Positions 46,801-58,835 of a DNA stretch of 64,000 bases are shown here, in pieces; the first letter of the stretch is position 1; each line of letters opens with the position of its first letter. Under the pieces are notes generated by a model. It had not been told where the DNA came from. It was given only the letters and a program-made list of their open reading frames with translations, and ran no database searches. The stretch is from Bactrocera neohumeralis (taxonomy: Eukaryota > Arthropoda > Insecta > Diptera > Tephritidae). The stretch is from assembly GCF_024586455.1 (NCBI RefSeq), contig NC_065923.1:868001-932000 (forward strand), given 5' to 3'. A program made the position numbers and the translations under genes.

Positions 46801-49605
46801 TATGATCCTTAATTTCATAGCAAAAAATTCCCATAATAACCGTCTTTCAGATTCCCCTTGGAGACCGCATCTGAGTCAGTGCATTTTTTTGGAGAAAGTT
46901 CGCCGGATGAAAACCCCAATTTTTTCCCTAGTCTCTGTTGTGTACCAGTGGGTCCGAATTTCGTTGACTTTATTCAGGCTACGGTTTATTTGTATAGTAT
47001 TTCGTGCATTTAAATATAGTAAATTGTTACGTTTAAAAAACTAAACTCTCTTCTCTCTTGCTCCGTTCTAGATGTCACAGTCAACGCATATCATTGGACG
47101 TGTCAGATCGGAACGTTTTCTAGCAATGAAACCCGATGAAGATCGTCGTAGACGTACCATTATCATTGAAAAGAAGAATGACTCGTATGGCTTTACACTG
47201 CAGAGCTATGGCATACATTACAAGAAGGATCAAGAAGTAGAAATGATCACTTATGTCGATTACGTGGAGTATGATGGACCGGCTTATAAAGCTGGTATGC
47301 GTGAAGGTGATGTTATACTCTCCATAAACGGTAGTGATATGGAGAAAGCTGATCATAAGACAATTGTCGATTTTATAAAGAGCTGTGATACGCGCATGCG
47401 TATGGTTGTGCTTTTTGAAGACTGTGTGCGTAAGGTATGTATGAATCCATAATTTATTGTAGTAATATTTTGTTGTAATCACTTACTTGCCTCTCACAGG
47501 TGGATCTCCACATGCGCTACATACAATTACAAAACTTATTGCACAGCAAAATGAATGAACTGGAACGAATTTGCCTGCGAGAACGTGAACTACTCGAAGG
47601 CAAGTGGAAGACACATAGCTTACCAGCGCGCAAAAAAGCCACCACGTCACCGACTGACGCCGAAAGCGGTACATCGCCAACAGATGGTGAGAATGTGGCG
47701 TACTATCGACCGGCACTTTCCACTGAAGATGTTCCCAGTATGGCAAGATTTCAGTCGCAACAGCAGGCTATCATACCGCCACCAGCACAATTTACGCTCA
47801 CCTATCATTACTTGGATCCGACCTATCGTTATGTAATTAAACCGGTCACATCCAATAGCAGCGGCGAGCATTTAGCTACCTCCAGTGGTGGTCCTGAGGG
47901 CATACAGCGTAGTCCAAGTGATCAGCACTTCATTTTACGTCATACAGAATCGGTTGACACGGCCACAGGCTTGGCGAGTCTTTCCCATCGCAGCGCCTTG
48001 AGTCAAGGACAGAGCGGAGCCAGTGCACAAGCACCAGTACCGCCACCGCGAACTTGTGAAAAACATAAGCCGCCAAATAAACAGCACTCAGTGGAACAAC
48101 AGCATTACCAACAACAACAGCAGCAGCAACATCAACAAACTACAACGCCAGTTATGGCACAAAAAGCACACAAGTCCTCAAAGCATTGCTATGGCCATTC
48201 ATGTAATCCCTGTATCGGTCATTTTCGGTGGAAATCGGCGGAAAAAGCAGCAGCTACTGCTGCGGCTGCAATGGGTGGTGCTGGCGGTATGACCGTCGCA
48301 GGGGGCAATGGTAATGGCAATGGCAATGGCGACAATATCAGTTTAGATGCCTATGATCTGGCAAGTCCGTGCTGTGATGCGCATTGCGTGCCAACGCGAC
48401 GTCGTACACGTCATAAGGAACACACACACAAGCATAAACATCGTGATCGCGAGCGTGATTCAAAGGAACGTCAACCTAGACCTAAGTCGCAGACTTCACA
48501 CACCTCGCCGAGTATTACGCGTCATCACATGCATCATCATCATCATCATACTGCACAAGACATGCTACAACAGCAGCCACAGCTACAGCAACAACAACAA
48601 CAGCAGCAACATCATCACCACCATCATCTTTCACCACAACAACAACAACAACAGCAACAGCAACACCAACATCTTCAACAGTCACAGCCACAGCCACACG
48701 GTAATTGTGATTCTCACAATGGCAGCATGCGCTCTCGTTATTATGATTTGACCACCGGTCTAATGAGCCATTGTAGTCTACATTCTTGTACATCGAGTGA
48801 GTTCGCGCCAGCCGACTCTACTTCTTATACCACATCGCTTAGTACGGACACCTTGTACTGGGATCCAAAGAGTGAGCATTCAGCATCCCGACAACACTCC
48901 ACCAAATCTCGCCAGTCTTACCAACAATACCCGCAACAACATGCACAACAGTCACAACAACAGCCGCATACACAACACCATCAACAGCAGCAACAGCCAA
49001 CGGCGCACGTACACGGCGTCTATCAACAACGTTATCACATTACTGCCACACAAGTGCAACCTTCGCAGATCTATCCGCAAGCCACATACGTGCAAAAGCC
49101 GAAGTCATGGGATAATCTGACAACCAAAGCGGTGGGCGGTTACGGCTTTGGCTATGGCTACTTGGACACGGTGACCGTGAAGCCCGCTATGAAACTGCAA
49201 ATCGCACAACAACGTCACTCCATACCACGTAAAAATCCCTACGGTCGCTACTCCACTTACACTGATGTGGAAAACTATGCGCCACCGCCATCACAATTCG
49301 TCGAAGAACTTATTACGACAACGACAACAACGAAGATTATGGCTAAATCAACGGAAGAACTCATTGCAGCACCGGTACCGCAAACAACGTGTGATTGTAT
49401 GACGAAGCAGCAACAACAAGCCCTCAAGGCGGCACAATATCAAATTAATCAGGCGGCAAAAGTTTCGCATCACAACAACTGTCAGATGGGCTACTATTCC
49501 CACTTACCACGTCCGACATTGGACGCCGGCACTTCCACAGTGCAGACGACAACAACTGGCGTTTCGGGAGATGTGGCGACGGTATCCGAAGTGACACGAT
49601 TGTAG
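43852..49605 (+). CDS. Tamalin/GRASP-like PDZ scaffold protein
   Basis: Fly relative of vertebrate Tamalin (GRASP) and CYTIP, scaffolds that tie cytohesin ARF-GEFs to receptors. Exons 43852-44079, 47072-47434 and 47500-49605, all phase 0, give 898 residues. PDZ domain at about 104-190: RRTIIIEKKNDSYGFTLQSYG, VEMITYVDYVEYDGPAYKAGMREGDVILSINGSD, HKTIVDFIKSC. It runs straight into a leucine-zipper-like coiled coil (LHMRYIQLQNLLHSKMNELE) as in Tamalin. The rest is low complexity: poly-Q, poly-H, KHKHRDRERD, and a Cys/His patch (CYGHSCNPCIGHF). The protein ends in EVTRL, a class I PDZ ligand. Start: the ATG at 43852 has A at -3 and G at +4; an out-of-frame ATG lies 8 bp upstream. The vertebrate proteins are about half as long. 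Confidence 0.85.
44740..45265 (-). mobile_element. mariner-like transposase relic in intron
   Basis: Minus-strand frames give NDNNIEKVKETMLENRRVGI and REIT-DLSN (second helix-turn-helix of mariner transposase), followed by NLLQKRHLVEVA and FIKGMG, matching the order of the family's middle part. Several stops and frameshifts; no terminal repeats seen. It is related to, but not the same copy as, the relic near 5.5 kb. Confidence 0.65.
45503..45528. repeat. Perfect 26-bp palindrome of ATGT/ACAT units
   Basis: (TATG)n meets (CATA)n head to head, giving a perfect inverted repeat with no loop, centred between 45515 and 45516. The most symmetrical of the many ATGT tracts in this window. Confidence 0.8.
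48100..49000 (+). repeat. Poly-Gln/poly-His coding repeats
   Basis: CAA/CAG and CAT/CAC runs (48106-48140, 48525-48550, 48585-48670, 48940-49000) encode Q- and H-tracts in the PDZ-scaffold protein. They explain the long shadow frames in both strands here. Confidence 0.85.
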
Positions 49606-51820
49606 GCCACGCTCGTTTAGACCAATCAAATAGGAAAGTGAAAATTGGTCTAAATAAGAATTGTCTACATTGGAAAGGATGAGCTAGTAGAGAGTGGAAA
49701 AGTGGAAACAAAAATTAAGTTAAGGTCGGCCACAGCAAATTTAGAAGCTTATTGAAGATTTGCAGACAAAACTCTGTTGTTTTAGATTTTGTAGGTACAG
49801 GTTATGTAGTTTAAATAAGATTATTTTATAGCACAATATATTGGTGTGACTGGCATTATTCAATTGGCGTTTTTTAATTCCGATAATAAGTCCGTATAAA
49901 TTAAAAATCATCGGCGCTTCGTAAGCTATTTAATTTCTATTTGTGGCTTAACATCACGCTAATATGGGATCTGGGTTTAAAATTCATTAAACCAAACAAT
50001 TTTATACTTCAAGCTGCTACAAGTCTGTTGATAATCTGATGGCATAAGTGTGCTCTAAGGAATATACGATAGGAGCGAAATACAATAGAACTACAAAAAT
50101 ATAGTATGAAATAATCATGAAGAATCTTCTTTAGGAACCTCTATAAATTTGAAGAAGTAATATGTATCAAATACCGGACAGATATGTGTAAAAACGTGCT
50201 AAGAATTTTTAATAATAAGGCAGTAATAGATTAGTTCAGTTAATATTTAGTTAGGTTACGTTGAAATGCCAAGTCATAGTTTTGAAAAAAAAATGTAGAA
50301 AATAGCCCTTTTTTAAATTTAACTGCCTTAGTTGGGTGTCTATGTAGATAATGCCAAATTCCATCTCCTACAAAGTTCTCTGCATAAATAAATAAAAGGA
50401 AAAGTAAAATCCGAACTTATGACTATGTTCATATATGTATGTATATGTATGACCTTAGATATTAAAAACATTAAAGAGACAAAGAAACTATTATAAAACG
50501 TACAGCCAAATATATTGACATATTATATTGCACAATATACTGAAATTTTACTCATCCGTTACATACAACGATATTACAAGAAAACGAAACGTTACACAAG
50601 CCAAGTTTTAAGCATTTTTAACGAAACTCTCGAACAAACTTTAAAACGTAAAAAAAGACTCGAAAAGTAAACAATGCAATAACAAATTTGTAGGAGTTTA
50701 TATGTATTATATGCATATAGTGTTTATGTATGCTTGTGTAGAGTAGAGCCGTGGGCAGTGTTTTAGACAAACCGAAGTAATAATAATAATAGAGTTCCGA
50801 AACAATTACTTTAAAGTTCAAACAGCCAAATTAAAGATAATTACAATATATGCCAGCAACAAAACGATTTCGTTCATACAGTGAAGGGTAAAATAGTTTT
50901 TATAGTTTTTTTATTAGGGTAACTTAACTATAGTTATTGTATATACATACATACATATGTATTACGTATGAAGTGTTATAACTAGTGCTCATATTTAACC
51001 AAAGATAAATAAAATTTTAACGTAGCAATACAGGAGTAACGTTATAAGCTTGCACTAAACTGCGAATACGTATCAGTAGTACTTATTAACCAAAATTTAA
51101 AATATTATTAAAATTTATTTAGTATTTTGCCTATAAATTATAGTTATTATCTTTTTTATTAAAGACTGAATTGCATGCCCACCTTTAGGTCTACTTATGT
51201 CTGCTAAGCTTAAAATTTGTTGTTGCAACAACTTTCTCAAGATTTTAACAGAATAATTAAAAGCAAATGATTTTATTTCAATGAATTGTGATATTACATA
51301 GCACATACTTAAATATTATATACTTGTAAAGTTTCTGATGTATGAAGCAGCAATTTCTGCATTTAGTTTAACAATACTTAATAAGCACAAGAATATAGAT
51401 AATATTGAGGAATAAACCAAATATATACACACACATACTTATATGTTACATACATATGTACGTTCATACATACAAAGTGTAAGTTATATAATTGTGACGC
51501 ATACAACATATTACTTTGCATTTTTTAAGAGGCACACACCGTAGGTATGAGGTACATATGTACATATGTACATACATATATATACATTGAAAATAGCTGC
51601 ATATGTGTTTAAAAGGAATAAATTGCAAATAATAAACTGTGTTAAATATAGGAAAAATTTGATTTGTGTTCGGAAACTAAATATCGCTAATATACAAGTA
51701 TATTTTTTCAAATCATTATTTTACGAGTTGAAGAGGTAAGCAAACTACTAAAAAACCAAAAAAAATAAACTCTTGGAAAATTAATATTTCATATGTAGCA
51801 ATAACTAGGAAGAAGCCGTA
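49606..51820. other. 3' UTR of the PDZ gene and AT-rich DNA
   Basis: Overlapping AATAAA signals at 50387-50396 lie 0.8 kb past the stop and are a plausible 3' end. Beyond is AT-rich DNA with (ATAC)n/(ATGT)n tracts (50940-50960, 51430-51475, 51550-51585). Small open frames here look random. Confidence 0.5.
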
Positions 51821-51829
51821 TAAAGGATT

Positions 51830-52560
51830 TCATCGACGGCATTTTGGTAACGACCTATCGAGCCCCAAATCTGTTCATGCGCTGACTACTCACTTTATTT
51901 CATTTCTCTGCAAGCGCATTTTCGCAAAAGAAATGGGACGATTCTGACAAAACTATAAAAGATGTTTGAAATCTTTGGTGACTGTTTGTACGTGCAAGCC
52001 AAACTTAAGATATTTTAAGGAAACCATCGGGCCACGCCCACAAAAAGCCAATAATCGAATGCTATAAAGTGTCATAAGTAAGCAGGAAATTGAGATATAC
52101 ATTGTATAACAGTCTGGACTAAAGCTCTTTAAAAGGTGGGCGTGGCCCCACCTTCTAATAATTTTAATTTATATATCCCGCAAACCATGCGTGGGGTTGA
52201 CTTACCATAGGCCTCTTTCTAAACCTCATATCCTTAATAAAATAAATGCAGATTCTCTGGTTGACGTTTGGTTTTGACATCAACTCAATATATTAAATTT
52301 AACCTTTCGTTTGGAAGTAAAATATAGCAATAAAACTAAATAAGTCCGTAATATATGATAGAACTTAATTTGGTTGCAATCCATTGACGATATCGTCGAA
52401 TAATGACGGTCGAACACCTATAGGGAACACCCTATAAATAAAATGATCTACATGAGTTGAGTCGATTTAGTCAAATCCGTCCTTTTGTATTTGTGAAGAT
52501 TATTATAGCTTCGGTGCAACCGAAGTCAACTTGTTTCTAGGTTTTCTTTTTTTTTTTTGT
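51830..52560 (+). repeat. Dispersed repeat copy
   Basis: Carries phrases typical of a common fly intergenic repeat: TTTGGTGACTGTTTGTACGT, GGCCACGCCCACAAAAAGCC, GAGTTGAGTCGATTTAGTC, and a terminal hairpin CTTCGGTGCAACCGAAG at 52513-52529 (7-bp stem, 3-nt loop). Related to the copy at 58.9-60.3 kb. No coding capacity; class unknown. Confidence 0.6.
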
Positions 52561-52564
52561 GAAG

Positions 52565-52880
52565 TATGATACTGATGTACACAAAAGGTCATTGACTTTA
52601 TAAAATGTATAACAAACACTTCATCGACTTCATAAACTGTAAACAAAAGGGACATTGATTCCAAAGGTTGTGGGCTTGGCTATATGTAAACAAAAGGGAC
52701 ACTAATCTCATAAAAAGTATACAAATAGGTCATTGACCTCTGAAAAATGGTCTACATGTATACAAAGGGGTCATTGACCCCAAATGTAAACAAAGGTTGT
52801 TGACTTTACTAAAAATAAGTGAAGGTTGTGGACTTGGTTAAATGTAAACAAAAGTGCCATTGATCCCATAAAAAGTAATC
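52565..52880. repeat. Degenerate minisatellite, unit about 35-45 bp
   Basis: Seven or so imperfect units built on ACAAA-GGG-CATTGACC followed by CATAAAAAGTAT or TAAATGTAA. Copies begin near 52577, 52610, 52635, 52685, 52720, 52760 and 52840, with variable spacing. It sits between two dispersed repeat copies. Confidence 0.6.
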
Positions 52881-52884
52881 AAAT

Positions 52885-53145
52885 TAGCGTATACCTGCCA
52901 TACAAACTGATCGATCAATGTCAAGATAAAAATCGTTTTATACCCTTTATGTTATAAGAAATGGCCCTGTGAAAGGTATTGGAGCTTCGATGTAACTGTA
53001 GTAAAAGTTTTTTGAGTTTAATATAATTTAATATAATTTTTACTTCACCAGAAGGTATTTCCCCTGCTTTGATTCTTGCGAGTTGCAAGAGTATAAAAGT
53101 TTTGTTACACCTGAACTGCACTTTCTTATTTGTTTTAACTTGAAA
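52885..53145 (+). repeat. Dispersed repeat copy
   Basis: CTGCCATACAAACTGATCGA at the left and GGTATTTCCCCTGC-TTGATTCTTGC, GAGTTGCAAGAGTATAAAA at the right; the latter ending recurs at about 60250-60285. Diverged and non-coding. Confidence 0.6.
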
Positions 53146-53565
53146 AACATTGTCAAAAAATGCTCTTTTCAAATCGCTGCCCTTCCGATTGGATTTCCAA
53201 TTATTTAAGTAAGCTTGGATGTAGTTATGGTTATAAATATTAAGTAAAAAAAATTGTTTTTTGGTTTCAAGATCCTGAGGCTAAAATTTAACAAGAGGTC
53301 GACTATGTCGCCCCGCAGCGTTGCGTTCATGAACGCTTCAAGAATTTTGAAACAAGGTGTAATTTTGTATGTCAAAGTTTAAGAATTAACTAATGAAATA
53401 GAAAACTTGCGCGAATATAAATATATAAAAATGCGACAAGATAATAAATCAAGATCGGGAAGTATTGTTGAAGCCATTTGGTACTAATGAAGGTTTAAAC
53501 AAGTGCCATCGTTCTCTTGTCATCTAATGCTAAAAAAGCTCTTCAGGTTCGCTTGCTCCGCTTGT

Positions 53566-53957
53566 TTACTATAAAAAAAAATAGTAGGACTTTGTTCATA
53601 ATTTTAAAACTCTTAATTTATTTTTCAAAATATATGTCGTCCTCCTTAAAGTAATACCCCTTGGTTTTAATATACTTGTGCCAACGTTTTTTTCAATACT
53701 CGATACAGTTGTTAAAGTCAATTTTCGGAATATGTAATGTCTTCAATTGACTCAAAATGGTTTCGCCGGAGCGGTCGTTTAGTTTTCCAGAGGTCACTCG
53801 GAGCTAAATCAGGTGGTTCGTCGTCAACACGTTCTCGGGCATTTGACATACATATATGTCACTGACAGTCTTACCAACCTAGAAATCATATTTCCAAGAA
53901 TGGGTTTTCGCGCGTAATTTAAATTAAAAAGTCCTACTAATTTTTGCCCACAGTAGT
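53566..53957 (-). mobile_element. Internally deleted mariner-like element
   Basis: Imperfect terminal inverted repeats of about 25 bp: AATAGTAGGACTTTG at the left and AAGTCCTACTAATTTTTGCC at the right. Minus-strand reading gives the transposase C-terminus with frameshifts: PPDLAPSDL, KTKRPLRRNHFESIEDI, then pieces like KKRWHKYIKTKGYYFKEDD. The N-terminal and most of the catalytic part are missing, so it is non-autonomous. Flanking TA is compatible with mariner target choice. Confidence 0.72.
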
Positions 53958-54521
53958 AAACTGCAAACGCCACAGATCTTAGTTTAAGGTACATACATAC
54001 ATATATATACAATTTACAGTATTTAGTACCAGGATTAATACCGAAAACGTAAATGATATTATTAATAGAAATAAGTAATTTAGAGGGCTGTTGGCAAAAA
54101 ATAATTAAATCGCTGCAACACTTCGTAGAAGAAATAATTTTGAATTTCGTTATTTTCAAAATGAATTATTATATATTTTTTTGTGAATATTATTATTTAA
54201 CCATTAAACAATCTGTTGAGAAAGTAAATACAAGCACCTTTCCTTTAAACACATTCGTCGTTTATTTTTGTAAAAGTGTAACTCTGCAAATATATTTCTA
54301 TGACATTTGGTGAACCCTGTTGTAATTGTAAGGCGGTGAGTAATAAACGATTTTGAAATATCTGCATTTACTTTGGGAAACGTAAGCTTAGTACAATACT
54401 CACTGTGAGCGCTAAAGCAGCGCCCACACAAAAACTACGAAACTACCCTCAGCAATCAAATTGTTGGCGAAATGCTCAGCACTTTCTGCTCACAATGCTC
54501 ACAATGCTCACTGCGCATGCG

Positions 54522-54533
54522 CATACTTAAGTT
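54522..54533. promoter_or_regulatory. Ewg/NRF1-type binding palindrome
   Basis: TGCGCATGCGCA, a perfect 12-bp palindrome equal to the NRF1 consensus YGCGCAYGCGCR. The fly NRF1 homologue is Erect wing. It follows three direct repeats of AATGCTCA (54469-54520) and sits just before the GC-richer exon candidate. Confidence 0.6.
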
Positions 54534-55824
54534 AGGTCGTTGTGGTGTGTGCGGTGTGTAAAAAATCAATAAGCCACCCTTCGTTAAAAATGTAAATCCG
54601 AAAAAGTTCAATATCGAAACAATACGTAGACGTAAGTGAGCACAATTTTAAATAGGAAAAAATCATCAAATAATTGCTAGTAAACTAGTTTTAAATTAAT
54701 GAAAACCAATTAATCATTTAGTGTAAAAGTATAGCCATTAAAAACAATAGAAATTTCATTCAAAATAACGATGAAAAGTTGATATATTGATGATGAAAAC
54801 TTTTTACATGCCAAGTAGCTAGTCAGTGTGAAATAGTGAGTTACCAACAACAACAACAATAGTTACACAAAAAAGAAAAAGCGAACACCGAACGAAAGAA
54901 CACCACAGAACCGGCAAATCCGCACATACGAACATATGTCAAAATTTGAACGACAGCAGTACAAGCAAAAGCAGCGACTAAAAAGGCACACATTTCGAGT
55001 CCGAGTTCGAGGACGGGTCCGAGCCAGGCGCAGTAACGCGAAATTGGTCAGGCGAACGCGTGTACAGGGCAGCAGGGCACAACGGGAGTCGCCGTAAATC
55101 TACCAACTGTAAGCGCCACAAAACGCTATTCGTGGACTCACTAAAATGCCGCGAATGCCGATTTACTTCCAGTTTTTAATAGAACTCTGCGATTAGGTCT
55201 CGAAAAAAATCCAAAGCAAGCGGGCAAATGCTATGAATTTATTGTTTCAAGCGATGCCTCGAAGTGTGCTCTCATCAACGGAATCGAACAACGGGCCGAA
55301 ATTGTTTTTCCGCACCGCGAAGTAAAACGTGTGGGTGTTTAATATCGCTGTGATATCGTGACGTATGTATGTGTGAGCAGTGGTCATTGCAAAAAAAATC
55401 TAAAATATACATATATGTATCACGCCTAAAAGCACACTGCAGGTTTGCTATGCGAGCATGTGTAGGTGAGTCTGTCTGCCGTGCAGAACATGTAAGGACC
55501 TTAAACACAAAGAAAGCAGTAACAAGCGCGGCAAAGTGTGAAACAGCGAAGTAACGTTGAGTCAAAGTAAACCGAAAACAGCAGAATTCATGCGAAAAGA
55601 CAACGACGACGAAAAGGCATTCAAGTGCAGAAGACGAATTGAATGCAAAGATAAATACGAAGACAGCAGCAGCAGCAGCAACTGCAACAACAACAACAGC
55701 AAGCTAGCCAGTCAGTGAAGCCGGGCAGCGCTGGCACGGAAACGCTTGTAGTGGGTGTCTCGCCGCGGAGTGGCAACTGCTCAGCGGCAGCGTATTCGAG
55801 TAAGCGGCAGCGGCGCTAAGGATA

Positions 55825-55857
55825 ATGGCGAAGAGCAAAAACACGACAACACAATGA
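55825..55857 (+). CDS. Short upstream ORF overlapping a start codon (ATGA)
   Basis: ATG at 55825 opens ten codons (MAKSKNTTTQ) and stops at TGA 55855-55857, which overlaps the ATG at 55854 in an ATGA. It would be an upstream ORF of the exon candidate that ends at 55876, if that start codon is the real one. A uORF of this size regulates rather than makes a product. Speculative. Confidence 0.25.
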   Translation: MAKSKNTTTQ

Positions 55858-55876
55858 GCTGCGGTTTCACAAAAAG

Positions 55877-58490
55877 GTAAACGTGTTTGGAAATGCTTCC
55901 GTATTAACTGCAAACACACACATACATACGCGGTTAGTGGTTTGTGGAGTGCGAGTGTGTGTCTGTGTGCTTGTACGCGTGCACGCGCAGGACTCGTAGG
56001 CGCCAGCAACGGCACGGTGACTCTGTGCGTGGTTGCAGTGGTCAAGTTTTGTGCTTGTGTGTATTTAGAAGCGCCAAAAAGATTTGTGTAAATTTTAATA
56101 AGAGTCAATAAGAGTTTTAGCTGTTGTTTAATTAATTCATATTCGCATCCATTAATATTATATAGCGATAATTACCTCGTTTAGAGCGTGCAGCATATGC
56201 GATTACTTTGTCAAAGGTCAATATGCCACTTCCACTTACCAATATACTTACATACGTATATGGCTAAGTGAGCATGTGTGATTTCTGTCTGTTGTGTTAA
56301 ATTCGTTGAATGAAGTTCTGAAAATCAGTTCGTATTGCAGGGGTAAATATGTATATTTCCACTACGATGCCTTCACGAGCTCGAATCGGAATCGCAGTCA
56401 ATGCCGTTATCGCCAGTAGAACGTGTGCCGATGCTAAATGCAGATGCGGAAGTGAAACTAGAAAGTCGTGTAGTTGTCAAATGAGTTGTGAGCGAGGTGC
56501 GTGTGTGGAGAGTAGTTGCTTGAGTGGCTTTACGAAAATGTTGGCTGTCAAATCGTGCCAAAAGCAAATATTTATAAATGTTAAATAAATTAGGCTAGGT
56601 CAATAGGCATGGTAAGTGAATGAGTATGCGTGTGTGTCTTTACGTACATAAACCTACTTATGAATAGTGAATAAAAGTGTTAATTGAATTAATGGTTACT
56701 GAAATATAAAAAATCGTAAAAAGGTAAAAGAAAGTCAATAACCGTAACAAAAGGCTAAAAAAGTGATTCAGATCACAATGAAAAGCGGGTCTAACGACAA
56801 ATAAACAAAAGTTCTAAAGTGAAAAAAATAGAAAATCTAAACCACTAAATTAAACAAAATAGGGGTGAAGAGTGAGTGATCTATTTCCACATTAATAAAA
56901 ATTAAATCAGAAATATACTCTAATATAATATCATATATATGTATGCACGTATGACAAGTGATAATATAAAAAATATAAAAACGCTTTATATATTTAAAAA
57001 GAATGTTTAAAAATCAACTATTTATGACGATGTATATATGTATGCAATTGAGCACATTGAGGTCCTTTTCAGCATCACAACCACAAAAAACACAGAATCA
57101 CCGCCTTGGCACCCTAAAAGTAGGCCACTGCATTTGTATTTCCGCATACATAACTTAAAACGTACACAACTCTATAAATAATTTATCTATAAATATATTT
57201 GTGTGCGTGTATGTGAAAGTGTAAAAGCTTATTTACACATTATTTATGCTTGCATATTCGTCTATGTACATATTTGGCAATCATCTAGCGTACTTTCAAA
57301 ATTAAAATGATGTGTATGTATACACGTGGTTGCCATACAAACCAACCGATAAAAATCAAGTCAAGGAAAACTTTTTTACCACATATCTTCACGAAATTTG
57401 ACATCGATTATTATCCTAGGTAACGGGAAGATCGCTATAACATACATCTGCCATACAAACAGAGCGATCAAAATCAAAATAAAGATCTTTTTATAGCCTC
57501 TTATGCTAACTATAAGAAATACACCTGTTAGGGCGAAGTTATCGCCTTTAAATAATTGTGGAAGTTTTAATGAGACAATGCTATTTTTTCATTACAGAAT
57601 ATTTTACTTTATACCTAGTACTACTACCAGTAAGGTCGTGTATATTATTATAGTGTAGTATACCGCAAAGCCTTCATTTCGTATTCGCTGAATTGCGTGA
57701 CTTAATTTCTATTATTGAATTAAATACCAGCTATAATTAAATCGAAAAACCCGTTACATTACTGAAGTGAGTGTGTGTGTTTGAAATGTGTTAATTGCTG
57801 ATAGTATTCTATTGCTGAGCAATTAAAAAAGTGTTTTCTTGGAAAAGACTTAATTGTGAATCACCATCATCTTACACCACATACAGACTCTGAAAAAGCA
57901 ACGTTGAAATATTTATTTTCTTTAGAAATATATGGTAATCATCAAAAGCAATAGTAACAATAAGTGAATACACTTTTATAACTTCTTACCGCTTGTGTGC
58001 AGAATTAAGTCTGTTGAGAGCCATGATTACCAAGCAGGTGTTCGGAAGCCAATAAATAATTATGGAAGTTGTATTCTGTCTAAAATCTAATTTAATTACC
58101 CTCAATATTAGTATTCAAATTTGAGCTTCACAATAGATTTATATTTTCCATGCTTCTTAAAGGAGAACTAGGATATTATAGTTGTATACCGCCATCCATA
58201 TGTAGTCATCGTGAATGTGTATATTAAATGTCTGACTAATGCTTAAAGCCCGGTGTTTTGTGTTTTGGTTTTTAACAAATCCAAATTCTTATTAAATTGC
58301 TTATCATTAATATTTCTTAAAGTTTACCAAAATTTTTATAAATACCTCATCCCCACATAACCAAGCGTCATAAACGCCTGGATAGTTCTTGGCCTAAATC
58401 AAAAGGACCATCTAAGTAGTGTATCGTGAACTATCAAAGTAATCAGAAATTATCCGTACTATTTCGAGATAAAAATTATTAGGTTAAGAA
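55877..58490. other. Probable first intron of the unidentified gene
   Basis: AT-rich DNA after the donor at 55877, with GT/TG-rich tracts (55920-55985, 56620-56640). A 79-codon frame at 56349-56588 is Cys-rich but has no signal peptide and no similarity I know. A dispersed repeat copy lies at 57330-57545. Confidence 0.35.
57330..57545 (+). repeat. Dispersed repeat copy with two tandem units
   Basis: Two imperfect units about 105 bp apart, each with TTGCCATACAAACC-ACCGAT or CTGCCATACAAACAGAGCGA followed by ATCAAAATCAA-style sequence; the first also has TATCTTCACGAAATTTGACAT. Same family as 39.1 and 52.9 kb. Confidence 0.6.
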
Positions 58491-58494
58491 GAAT

Positions 58495-58835
58495 TGAGAG
58501 AAGGGATTACGCAGGATGGTGTTCTTTGCCCGCTACTATTTAATTTTTTATCTCAAAACTCTCGTAAACACCAGAGAAAAGAAAGAATGATCTCTACGTA
58601 TAAGTAGATCTTTATATCATACCGATATGATGTTGAAATTCCGACTAAGATTTTAGGCAATAACTTGAAAACCTGTAATTCGCTACACCGCATACATAGC
58701 CGCAACAAAATCCTCAAGTCGCTAGCCGTTACCATACAAGAAAATCTTCTGGCCGATCTGGCCTACGTAGCACCGATATGGTCGCCTGGTTGTAGTGAAC
58801 AAAGCTTGAGATGTGTCAGAATACTTCACTCCGTA
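58495..58835 (+). mobile_element. Non-LTR retrotransposon reverse-transcriptase relic
   Basis: Plus-strand fragments follow the order of Jockey/I-type reverse transcriptase: GITQDGVLCPLLFNF (the family's GxxQGxxLSPLLFN motif), then VEIPTKILG, RNKILKSLAVT and YVAPIWSPGCSEQSL. The catalytic YADD segment and much between are deleted, and frames shift, so it is inactive. No poly-A tail or target duplication was identified. Confidence 0.7.

Larger units (their letters stand above)
44080..47071 (+). other. Large first intron of the PDZ-scaffold gene
   Basis: 2992-bp intron with donor GTTTGTATG and acceptor CTCCGTTCTAG. It holds (ATAC)n palindromes, a mariner relic (about 44740-45265) on the minus strand and otherwise AT-rich sequence. 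No internal coding exon recognised. Confidence 0.8.
54440..55876 (+). other. Probable promoter and first exon of an unidentified plus-strand gene
   Basis: A GC-richer island with CAG/CAA repeats, no dispersed repeats and a strong donor (AAAAAG|GTAAACG) at 55876/55877. A start codon at 55854 (ACAATGA context) opens MSCGFTK and is split by that donor, so it may be the first coding exon; the rest of the gene would lie beyond the window. I do not recognise the protein from seven residues. An Ewg/NRF1-type palindrome lies upstream at 54522-54533 and an initiator-like TCAGTG at 54823. Such long CAN-rich leaders are typical of developmental or neuronal fly genes; that is analogy, not proof. Confidence 0.45.

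Noticed and set aside
48515..48793. Minus-strand Val/Asp-rich frame in the PDZ gene
   Set aside because: Mirror of the poly-Q/poly-H repeats.
53824..54159. Minus-strand frame of 111 codons
   Set aside because: Largely the end of the deleted mariner and flanking AT-rich DNA; no similarity to a protein.
56349..56588. Cys-rich 79-codon frame that might be a secreted peptide
   Set aside because: No hydrophobic signal peptide, cysteine spacing irregular, and it lies in a probable intron with no splice context.
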